DNA from: Octadecabacter sp. | GTDB taxonomy: Bacteria > Pseudomonadota > Alphaproteobacteria > Rhodobacterales > Rhodobacteraceae | Assembly (NCBI GenBank): GCA_003533975.1 | Contig: DQCL01000255.1 | Location: 1-5,363 of the forward strand | Direction: 5' to 3' | DNA length: 5,363 bases | Shown: in pieces, positions 1-5,267 of the stretch | Position numbering within the stretch: the stretch's first letter is position 1 | How the letters are laid out: every line of letters begins with the position of its first letter | Notes under the pieces: model-generated | The model's database searches: none | What the model was told of the DNA's origin: nothing | What the model saw: the letters and a program-made list of their open reading frames with translations, nothing else | Position numbers and translations under genes: made by a program

Positions 1-84
1 GCTCCGCGCCGGTTTGGACAAGGCGATATGGTGAATGCGGTATTTCACCAAATCGGCGTTGACAGCAAGGCTGACCATGGCTAA
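1..84 (+). CDS. Possible 3' end of an unrecognised gene (27 codons)
   Basis: Frame 1 is open from the window edge to a TAA at 82-84, encoding a 27-residue tail that contains GQGDMVNAVFHQIGVD and ends in KADHG. The mixed hydrophobic and charged composition looks like real protein, and the stop lies 20 bases before the tRNA gene, a normal arrangement. I do not recognise the family, and 27 open codons are weak evidence alone. It could also be chance reading of an intergenic stretch. Confidence 0.3.
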   Translation, partial: APRRFGQGDMVNAVFHQIGVDSKADHG

Positions 85-104
85 ATGCTTGCTTCACGAC
101 ACCT

Positions 105-190
105 GCCCAGGTGACGGAATGGTAGACGCGCTAGCTTCAGGTGCTAGTATTCGCAAGGATGTGGAGGTTCGAGTCCTCTCCTGGGCACCA
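105..190 (+). tRNA. tRNA-Leu, anticodon CAG, with encoded CCA
   Basis: The full class II cloverleaf can be drawn. The acceptor stem GCCCAGG (105-111) pairs with CCTGGGC (180-186), followed by discriminator A187 and CCA 188-190. The anticodon stem CTAGC (131-135) pairs with GCTAG (143-147) around loop TTCAGGT, giving anticodon CAG at 138-140, which reads CUG leucine codons. The long variable arm (148-162) has an ATTC/GGAT stem closed by a GCAA loop, typical of leucine tRNAs. The T arm has stem 163-167/175-179 and loop TTCGAGT. The gene is intact. tRNA genes of this kind are common integration sites for genomic islands, which fits the mobile content to the right. Confidence 0.95.
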
Positions 191-420
191 GTATTATGAA
201 ATATTTCATTATATAACAATTGATTACGGTGTTAGTGATGCTTGTCGTCCACCTATTTGCCCACCCTTACTCGCTTGCTCGGGTGGCTATTCGCAGTACT
301 TTGGCCGTCGGTACACACTCCGGCTTCAATGACCTCGCAACCTGTGCCAGAGCTTGACGGAAACTCTTGGTGTCTGGTTAGTTGAATAACGACAGTGTTT
401 GGCGATGATAGGGGTGTGTG
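191..420. other. Intergenic stretch with a 14-bp palindrome and a GC hairpin
   Basis: No convincing gene lies between the tRNA and the nuclease-like gene. Two symmetric elements are visible. ATGAAATATTTCAT at 196-209 is a perfect 14-bp palindrome starting 6 bases after the tRNA CCA end. CCACCC at 261-266 pairs with GGGTGG at 281-286 across a 14-base loop. Neither is followed by a T tract, so neither is a textbook intrinsic terminator. The AT-rich palindrome could help end or process the tRNA transcript, or belong to an attachment site. A weak promoter-like pair, TTGAAT at 382-387 and GATGAT 16 bases later, may serve the next gene. AGGGG at 410-414 is its likely ribosome binding site. Confidence 0.4.
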
Positions 421-960
421 ATGGCCGATAATCTTCCTGACTATTTGTCCCAGGGTGAAATGGCCCGCTTGTTTCCGGTGCTCTCGACAACTTCCAAGGA
501 AGGCCGCACAACCTCCATTGTTCTTGCATGTCTTGTGCAGATCCAGGAATTCGGCGCAGACCTCTTGAAATCCGTTGGACAGAGTAGAGGGAAACGCACC
601 CGCGTTCAGTCTTTCACGGAAGTGGTATTCAAGAACCAATCGGGAAAGATAAAAGACCGCCCTGATGGGCTTATTGTCCTGACTGTAGGCTCGCGAGAGT
701 GGCGGGCACTGATTGAAGCTAAGGTGGGCAGCAACGAACTTCAGGCTGAACAAGTCGAACGTTACAGGGCTTTGGCGAAAGACAACGGTATTGATTGCGT
801 CATCACTATATCAAACCAGTTTGCCACGACACCCGCCAGCCACCCTATCGAAGAAATTCGAAAGAGCCGGTCCAAAATCCCCGTATTTCATTGGTCTTGG
901 ATGCACATCGTAACTACTGCAGAATTATTGGTAAGTGTTCCATCCCGGACGATCACATAG
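421..960 (+). CDS. PD-(D/E)XK nuclease-like protein, 3' end overwritten by an IS insertion
   Basis: The start is ATG 421, placed 6 bases after AGGGG, rather than the overlapping GTG at 418. This gives 179 residues. The central part has the pattern of the PD-(D/E)XK nuclease fold: a helical N-terminus with a candidate Glu at 67 (FTEVVF), a PDG turn at 81-83, a strand with E99-A-K101 (LIEAK), then a helix with QAEQVERYR (residues 108-116) and a hydrophobic strand DCVITIS. Such domains cut or bind nucleic acid in restriction, repair and phage defence, but the substrate here is unknown. The gene runs into the left end of an IS481-type element at 936, so residues from about 173 on (VPSRTIT) are insertion-encoded. 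Joining the two IS flanks would end the protein at 173 residues. Whether the original was longer cannot be told from this window. No partner methylase or other restriction gene is visible nearby. Confidence 0.7.
   Translation: MADNLPDYLSQGEMARLFPVLSTTSKEGRTTSIVLACLVQIQEFGADLLKSVGQSRGKRTRVQSFTEVVFKNQSGKIKDRPDGLIVLTVGSREWRALIEAKVGSNELQAEQVERYRALAKDNGIDCVITISNQFATTPASHPIEEIRKSRSKIPVFHWSWMHIVTTAELLVSVPSRTIT
936..953 (+). repeat. Left terminal inverted repeat of the IS481-type element
   Basis: The sequence starts TGT and shares the core CATCCCGGA with the right end. Positions 4, 5, 15 and 17 differ between the two ends. It truncates the reading frame of the nuclease-like gene. Confidence 0.8.
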
Positions 961-1024
961 ACCCTCGTCGTTCTGCATATTTCATTGCAAGATCAGTTCT
1001 GAGGGACATTCGGGAGGGCGTACC

Positions 1025-1587
1025 ATGCTGATCCATCTTCATAGCCAGGCGACAACGACACCAAAGATACGGGCGGAAATTCAAGCGAGTGACGAACCTG
1101 CCTGGGTTCTGGCGGAGCGGTTTGGCACGACCGAGCAGACGGTTTGGAAATGGCGCAAGCGCGACAGCGTGCATGACCGCAGCCATACCCACTGCGCATC
1201 CGAACCATACTCACAGACAATGGCAAGGAGTTCACCGACCGTCTCTTTGGCCTGCGCAAGCGCGCGCAAAGCGGGAAACATGAGTTCGACAAGCTCTGCG
1301 CCGAACTGGACATCGAACACCGCCTGACCCCTCCAAGATCACCACAAACAAACGGCATGGTCGAGCGGTTCAACGGCCGCATCGAAGAGGTGCTGCAAAG
1401 CCACCATTTCCGATCAGGCGAAGAATTGGAGACGACGCTGCACCGCTATGTGTGGCTCTACAACCAGCAGCTTCCACAATCAGCCTTGGGCAGTAAAACG
1501 CCCTTGCAAGCCATGAAAGACTGGCACAACCTCAAGCCAGAGCTGTTCAAGAAACAGCCATACTACCTTCCGGGATGTGACAGCTAA
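1025..1587 (+). pseudogene. IS481-family transposase, internally deleted and frameshifted
   Basis: The start is ATG 1025 with GGGAGG 7 bases upstream. The first about 55 codons (MLIHLHSQATTTPKIRAEIQ..., through VWKWRKRDSVHDRSHT) are the N-terminal helix-turn-helix typical of these IS481 transposases. At about 1185-1194 the frame jumps: the old frame runs on to a TGA at 1325-1327, while the true continuation is in frame 1, from LRIRTILTDNGKEFTDR to the TAA at 1585-1587. The remaining C-terminal piece has the second catalytic Asp (codon 1216-1218, LTDNG) and the Glu (codon 1363-1365, MVERFNGR) of the DDE site. The usual protein, as I recall the family, has about 316 residues. About 185 codons remain, so roughly 130 codons are gone, including the strand with the first Asp. 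The product cannot be an active transposase. The sequence either side of the gap is well preserved, which suggests a fairly recent event. Confidence 0.88.
1565..1582 (-). repeat. Right terminal inverted repeat of the IS481-type element
   Basis: On the minus strand it reads TGTCACATCCCGGAAGGT. It overlaps the codons for the last transposase residues (PGCDS). The outer boundary is set by the TGT end and by the adjoining 6-base target copy at 1583-1588. Confidence 0.8.
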
Positions 1588-1620
1588 GCTCTTGATCCAC
1601 CGTTGCGGGGTAGGGGGTGA

Positions 1621-1642
1621 CAAAAACGACCGTTTTGGGTCG
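1621..1642 (-). terminator. Candidate intrinsic terminator of the leftward operon
   Basis: On the minus strand CGACC (1642-1638) and GGTCG (1631-1627) form a 5-bp, GC-rich stem around CAAAAC, followed directly by TTTTTG. It lies 38 bases after the stop of the glycosyltransferase-kinase gene, where a terminator for that transcript is expected. The stem is short, so efficiency may be modest. A second weak pairing, GATCT 1648-1652 with AGATC 1664-1668, sits between it and the stop. Confidence 0.5.
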
Positions 1643-1679
1643 ATTATGATCTCACCCCAATCTAGATCGGTTGTTTTGC

Positions 1680-3602
1680 TCACAAATACGTCTCAATAGC
1701 TGAACGTGCGTTTTCCCGAATATCAGGGCGATCATACCCTTCAACGAAGCGACCATACAACTGCTCTCCTAAAAAGAACGGCAATGTTGTCATTTGCTCA
1801 TTATGGCTCAAGACATTGCTTTGTAAAAACGCATCAATGTACTCCAAAGATATCCCATATCGCCTTCCCCCCCCGTGATCAGGATCGTGTATCTGCAACC
1901 AAACCAGAAAACGGGCGGCTTCCTTGGCAATTGCAAGCCAGCATTCCCCTTGGATATCAACACCGTAAATCGTCCCGCGATGAAAATGGGTGTTTATGCC
2001 AACAAAATCGCCATGGGTCGCGGCTTGAACAACCGGCACGCCTTTTACATTTTCCACCTGCTCCTGAAGTGAAGCCAGCAATCTCTCAAGGAGCATTCTG
2101 TCCTCTTTTGAGGTGATGTGATCCGTGTTTTTTGCAGCAACTTGCTTGACCCAAAAGCCGGGTCCAAATGTGCTGTTTCGTTGACGTGATTCACAATACC
2201 TGTGCAACCATTCACCACTTTGCTTCATGAGGCGCATCCGTGCTTTGCCAGATGACCCCGCTATTTTATCGCCAAGCCGTTTACCAGGTGCGAAGCTAAG
2301 GATTACAGTTCCACTTTCTGGCCACGCATATAGGCACCGATTGGCCTGAAAACGATCATCATCAAAGACCGTTTCTAAGTAATCCAATTCACCCTTCAAG
2401 CTCCGAACCGTGTGCGCAATATCTCCGTCCAGAAAGCGCTTAACAATCACCTTCTCGCCATTCACTTTGGCCTTATACACCCAGCTTTTCTCGGTTACTT
2501 TTATGGCATCAAGCAATGCGTAACGCGTTATCTCAGGCTGTTTGTCCAGAAAGCTACTCAGCTCTTGCCCGGCCTGTTTGCTAAGGAGAGCTTTTTTAAG
2601 CCATGAATGTTTTTCAAAACTCACAAGCCCCAATCTTTCCTTTGTAAATCCCAATTGGGCAAAACGCGCGAGTAATTTTTCATCAAGGCCACTGTCATTA
2701 ATATCATAGCAGTAATTTTGGAAATACCAGTACAAATACGCAGGGTAGTCGTGGTCGCTCTCTAGAGCACGTTTCATTACTTCTGGAAAATGCTCGGTTT
2801 CTCTCACAGTTTCACAAACATGATGAAAATCGGATTTCCCGAACAGGATCGCAGGCGTGTGGTGCATGAAACCTTCAATGGCAACGGCAGAGTTATAGGA
2901 GACGGAAACAGCGCTTTTTTCCAGAATGTCATGTATGTTTGCATTTGTAGGGTGCAATTCGACTCCTTCTGACATCAAGTTGAATATCAGCTCAGCCTCT
3001 TGTTTTACGTTGCTAGAGGGATGTGCTTTCACGACTACGGGTCGGCCCTTGGCATTTTTTGCCACAGTGCGCAGCATGGTTTCTGGATCACAATATGCGG
3101 TGCGCTGTTGTTGGGGGAACTCGCCTTGCAGGAAAACTGAGATGCACCCATCTGGAATATTAGTTTTTTCTTCAAGTTGACCGTAGCGCGAATGACGGCG
3201 CTTGACGAAACGGGTCTGTAAGCTCTCCCAAAACTGTGCGACATCTTTGGGAGGTATTCTCTCGGCTTCAAATTTCTCGTCTCCGACACGGCTTTTCGCC
3301 AGAACACCTTGTGGGTCGAGGTGATAGTAGGGTTGGAGGTAGGCAAGTGTTGTGTTTAGCGCATTTGATTGATTGACAGAGCCGTTTTCGATGATGTGCA
3401 GATTTTCAGCCTCCAGCAGATCCGACCAGTTTGTCACATCTGGGTCGCGAAGCCGTTCGTCGCGTCTTCGCACTTCGATTGTCCCTCCTCTAGCATCAAA
3501 CATGTTCGTGATTTGGTTAAAGAGCCTTAGGTGGGGACGGCTAGTATAGTTATCGACAAAGCGGCCTGACAGATGAAAAACTACTTTTGCAGGTGGGTGC
3601 AT
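1680..3602 (-). CDS. Capsule-type glycosyltransferase fused to an APH-like kinase
   Basis: The protein has 640 residues. The start ATG at 3602-3600 has AGGGAG (3614-3609) 6 bases upstream. Residues 1 to about 325 resemble the KpsC/KpsS capsule synthesis family (GT-B fold, cytoplasmic; known members build the Kdo linker of capsule chains). Visible marks are YLQPYYHLDPQGVLAKS (88-104), VVVKAHPSS (189-197), SYNSAVAIEGF (235-245) with its conserved Ser/Asn and Glu, and a YLYWYFQNY segment near 289. Residues from about 360 look like an aminoglycoside-phosphotransferase/choline-kinase fold: VIVKRF with candidate ATP-binding K388, possible partner E405, catalytic loop HGDFVGIN (530-537, matching HGDxxxxN) with D532 and N537, and metal-binding D549 in YGVDIQGE. 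All key kinase residues are present. No signal peptide or membrane segment is seen. It is the third gene of the mob operon, 37 bp after the relaxase, and looks AT-richer than the mob genes. A role phosphorylating a Kdo- or sugar-lipid primer is inference. Domain calls are fairly sure, the substrate is not. Confidence 0.82.
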   Translation of the reverse strand: MHPPAKVVFHLSGRFVDNYTSRPHLRLFNQITNMFDARGGTIEVRRRDERLRDPDVTNWSDLLEAENLHIIENGSVNQSNALNTTLAYLQPYYHLDPQGVLAKSRVGDEKFEAERIPPKDVAQFWESLQTRFVKRRHSRYGQLEEKTNIPDGCISVFLQGEFPQQQRTAYCDPETMLRTVAKNAKGRPVVVKAHPSSNVKQEAELIFNLMSEGVELHPTNANIHDILEKSAVSVSYNSAVAIEGFMHHTPAILFGKSDFHHVCETVRETEHFPEVMKRALESDHDYPAYLYWYFQNYCYDINDSGLDEKLLARFAQLGFTKERLGLVSFEKHSWLKKALLSKQAGQELSSFLDKQPEITRYALLDAIKVTEKSWVYKAKVNGEKVIVKRFLDGDIAHTVRSLKGELDYLETVFDDDRFQANRCLYAWPESGTVILSFAPGKRLGDKIAGSSGKARMRLMKQSGEWLHRYCESRQRNSTFGPGFWVKQVAAKNTDHITSKEDRMLLERLLASLQEQVENVKGVPVVQAATHGDFVGINTHFHRGTIYGVDIQGECWLAIAKEAARFLVWLQIHDPDHGGGRRYGISLEYIDAFLQSNVLSHNEQMTTLPFFLGEQLYGRFVEGYDRPDIRENARSAIETYL

Positions 3603-3639
3603 GCGATTCTCCCTAGACGCCTTTTTCCGTTACAAGGCT

Positions 3640-4686
3640 TCACATTTCCTGCCCATCATTTTGCGCCCGCGCATCACGGTCCGCCTTGAGGGATCGCCAG
3701 TCTTCTTCGCCGCCACGTTCATCATGTGCGGCCTTAAAATCCCCCTGTACGTCGCGAGTCTCCTGAGCCGTTTTCAGGGCATCCCTGTCGGCGCGATGAT
3801 CTGCCCGCATCTTCTGCGCTTTATCCGCAAGAGGCTTCCGCTCCACCGTTTGTTTTTTCCGCAAATCCTCAAGCTGCTTTTCAGCCTGCGCCGTCATGCG
3901 CCCGCGCAACTGACTGCGCGCCTGATCCACCGTCATGTGGGTTTTGGGATCACCTAGCTTTTCGCGAATGTCTTTCTGTTTCAAACCTAGATAACGGTTG
4001 ATCGGCAGGGCCTCGCCTGTGTGATGAAGCACCACAAAGCCCCGCCTATCACCCCGCGCAAGCTGCATCGCGTGCGCTTCAAGCTGAGATTGGAACGCCT
4101 TGGTGCCGTCAGCATCTTTGAATGCATCCCCAATGATCCGTTTCAGGTCACGCGGGTCTTCTCCAATCCGCTTGGCCTGCGGCCATATCTGAGGACTAAA
4201 GTTCTCAGGGCTGGCTTTCTCACGATCACGCATGCCCTCTGGCAACTCAAAGCCATGCTGCAAGAACAACGCGCAGCTGACATCTTTGAGCTTGGGTCGA
4301 TCATGGGAAAGCTGGATGGCTTTCATCTGCTCGACATCAATCCGTGACCACACAACATGCGCATGAAGACGCGCATTCTTCTCATGCGTGACAATTGCGC
4401 GGGGTTGATCTTCAAGCCCAAACTTTTCCTCAATCGCCTGAGCTGCTGCACGGAAGTCTTCAATGGTCAGCCGTGCATCTTCGGGCGGATTGATACTGAC
4501 GGAAAAGAACGGATGCCTTGCCTTGGTTCCATGAGACAATGCTTCAATCTCAAGGAACGCGCCGTGAAGATCAAGCGCAGCAACACCGCGCATGTCGGCC
4601 ACCTCAACGTGGTCATTATCGCGGGTGTTCAAAAGGTGGTTGGCAAGGTTCTTGCCACCGCCGCGCTGTGAACCTTTGAGGATCAT
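3640..4686 (-). CDS. Relaxase / mobilisation nuclease, MobA/VirD2-like
   Basis: The protein has 348 residues. It would nick the origin of transfer and stay bound to the DNA end during conjugation. The N-terminus MILKGSQRGGGKNLANHLL is the opening of one relaxase/mobilisation-nuclease branch. H101 and the HxH pair H108/H110 in ARLHAHVVWSR form the metal-binding His cluster of HUH relaxases. From about 255 to the end the chain is highly charged and probably long helix or coiled coil (KKQTVERKPLADKAQKMRAD), typical of a relaxase tail. No Tyr occurs before Y232, so the usual nucleophilic tyrosine of motif I is missing. H17 sits where a nucleophile might be. The ATG overlaps the mobC stop in ATGA (4683-4686) and has no strong ribosome site of its own, which points to translational coupling. 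The length is short for the family as I recall it, so a shortened tail is possible. Family call is sure, mechanism is not. Confidence 0.85.
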   Translation of the reverse strand: MILKGSQRGGGKNLANHLLNTRDNDHVEVADMRGVAALDLHGAFLEIEALSHGTKARHPFFSVSINPPEDARLTIEDFRAAAQAIEEKFGLEDQPRAIVTHEKNARLHAHVVWSRIDVEQMKAIQLSHDRPKLKDVSCALFLQHGFELPEGMRDREKASPENFSPQIWPQAKRIGEDPRDLKRIIGDAFKDADGTKAFQSQLEAHAMQLARGDRRGFVVLHHTGEALPINRYLGLKQKDIREKLGDPKTHMTVDQARSQLRGRMTAQAEKQLEDLRKKQTVERKPLADKAQKMRADHRADRDALKTAQETRDVQGDFKAAHDERGGEEDWRSLKADRDARAQNDGQEM

Positions 4687-5075
4687 GGGGAAGGGTGTTC
4701 CGGTTCATCGCGAACACCAAGCGCCAGCATGAGCGAGCGGCGCATCCATTGGATGTCTGCCGCCGCCTCATGCAGCAGGCGCGTTTCCGGCCATGAGCCG
4801 CAATTGGCAACATGGGCAAGCTGGTTCACATTGCTGCCGATTTTGCCAACCGCGCCCAACAGCCGTGCAATCTCTGCCGCGTCTTTAACGGGGCGACGAT
4901 TGGCGCGTTGCGAACGGGCGGGCGGCAAAGGCTGCGACAACGCAGCGGCGCGGATAAAATCGCTCAGGGTCACACCTGCCGCATGAGCGGCGTGGGTGAG
5001 GGTATCGCGTTCCTCCTCGCTATAGCGAGTGGGGATGGGAACACTCCGGCGGTTTTCTTTGCGCGGTCGGGCCAT
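4683..5075 (-). CDS. mobC: MobC-like mobilisation accessory protein
   Basis: The protein has 130 residues starting MARPRKENRR. This ATG at 5075-5073 is chosen because AAGGAGG lies 8 bases upstream. A longer frame to 5204 would read through the hairpins of the leader and adds 43 residues with no family likeness. Residues about 10-47 (RSVPIPTRYSEEER...VTLSDFIRAAAL) fit a ribbon-helix-helix DNA-binding unit. Residues 79-93 hold the MobC hallmark IGSNVNQLAHVANCG, followed by a helical C-terminus (AAADIQWMRRSLMLALG). MobC proteins bind near the origin of transfer, help open the DNA for the relaxase and often repress their own promoter. The stop overlaps the relaxase start by 4 bp, as expected for a mobC-relaxase pair. 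Confidence 0.88.
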   Translation of the reverse strand: MARPRKENRRSVPIPTRYSEEERDTLTHAAHAAGVTLSDFIRAAALSQPLPPARSQRANRRPVKDAAEIARLLGAVGKIGSNVNQLAHVANCGSWPETRLLHEAAADIQWMRRSLMLALGVRDEPEHPSP

Positions 5076-5083
5076 AGGCGCGG

Positions 5084-5090
5084 CCTCCTT
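5084..5090 (-). promoter_or_regulatory. Ribosome binding site that fixes the mobC start
   Basis: AAGGAGG on the minus strand, 8 bases before ATG 5075, is a near-perfect anti-16S match. Its first bases are shared with the 3' arm of the adjoining hairpin, so folding of the leader could affect access. Confidence 0.8.
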
Positions 5091-5123
5091 CGGTGTTTTG
5101 GGTTCAATGCCAAAAACACCGAA
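5089..5123 (-). repeat. Long inverted repeat in the mobC leader
   Basis: TTCGGTGTTTTGG (5089-5101) pairs with CCAAAAACACCGAA (5110-5123), 13 base pairs with one bulged A at 5112 and a loop of 8 bases (5102-5109). In mobC mRNA the 3' arm ends CCGAA and runs directly into GGAGG. It may be an operator for MobC, an RNA switch over the ribosome site, or an arm of the origin of transfer. There is no T tract on either side, so a terminator is unlikely. Confidence 0.7.
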
Positions 5124-5139
5124 CCGCGAGAGGGTGCAC

Positions 5140-5159
5140 GGGAGAACGCAGTATCTCCC
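5140..5159. repeat. Short GC-rich inverted repeat in the mobC leader
   Basis: GGGAGA (5140-5145) and TCTCCC (5154-5159) form a perfect 6-bp stem with an 8-base loop. It lies between the candidate nick region and the longer hairpin and is one of three symmetric elements within about 115 bp. Confidence 0.55.
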
Positions 5160-5166
5160 TGCCAAG

Positions 5167-5202
5167 AGGGCGTGTAGGAAGCGTAGTTTCCGTATAATAC
5201 GC
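5167..5202 (-). other. Candidate origin of transfer (oriT) upstream of mobC
   Basis: On the minus strand, GGAA (5191-5188) and TTCC (5180-5177) form a small inverted repeat followed by TACACGCCCT (5176-5167). A second pair, GCGTA (5202-5198) with TACGC (5185-5181), overlaps it. An inverted repeat followed by a sequence ending CGCCCT is the layout of the R1162/RSF1010-type nick region (TAAGTGCGCCCT), but only the last six bases match exactly. Position directly upstream of mobC and the relaxase supports the call. The nick site is not proven, and this relaxase need not use that consensus. Confidence 0.35.
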
Positions 5203-5221
5203 ATATCTTGGGGGGAACAAG

Positions 5222-5251
5222 ATTATAGCTAATAATTTAAGAAGTCGTTAA
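5222..5251 (-). promoter_or_regulatory. Candidate sigma-70-type promoter for the mob operon
   Basis: On the minus strand a perfect -10 TATAAT (5227-5222) has TTAACG (5251-5246, 4 of 6 matches to TTGACA) 18 bases upstream. Transcription would start near 5215 and give a leader of about 140 bases carrying all the inverted repeats before the mobC start. It ends only 16 bases from the IS5-type terminus, so the insertion may have affected its upstream region. Confidence 0.5.
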
Positions 5252-5267
5252 TGTTTTCCATAACAAT

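Larger units (their letters stand above)
936..1582 (+). mobile_element. IS481-family insertion sequence with internal deletion
   Basis: The element is 647 bp long. Its ends match as inverted repeats, TGTTCCATCCCGGACGAT on the left and TGTCACATCCCGGAAGGT read inward from the right, identical at 14 of 18 positions. Flanking 6-mers GGTAAG (930-935) and GCTAAG (1583-1588) agree at 5 of 6 positions and look like the target duplication. Both core sites resemble the CTAG-like targets known for IS481. The right repeat lies inside the last codons of the transposase gene. The transposase has an internal out-of-frame deletion, so the copy cannot move itself, but both ends remain and a related transposase could act on it. 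Confidence 0.85.

Noticed and set aside
253..753. 166-codon open frame on the minus strand opposite the nuclease-like gene
   Set aside because: It overlaps a plus-strand gene with clear motifs and a ribosome site, and its own translation shows no family pattern and an odd composition.
935..1327. 130-codon plus-strand frame beginning before the transposase
   Set aside because: Only codons from ATG 1025 to about 1190 are transposase. The start is the IS left end read through, and the tail after the deletion junction is out-of-frame reading.
993..1382. Minus-strand frame of 129 codons across the IS
   Set aside because: It is the antisense shadow of the transposase halves, with no independent start signal or recognisable motif.
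3601..3957. 118-codon plus-strand frame opposite the relaxase 3' end
   Set aside because: It begins at the antisense of the cargo gene start and runs against the relaxase coding strand. It looks like a shadow frame rich in Leu/Arg/Phe rather than a real membrane protein.
5191..5200. TATAAT on the plus strand at 5193-5198 as a rightward promoter
   Set aside because: No acceptable -35 lies 16-18 bases upstream and no gene follows to the right before the IS end.
5076..5204. 43-residue N-terminal extension of MobC
   Set aside because: The extension reads through the inverted repeats and is Cys/Leu/Arg-rich without likeness to MobC. The strong AAGGAGG lies correctly for the ATG at 5075.
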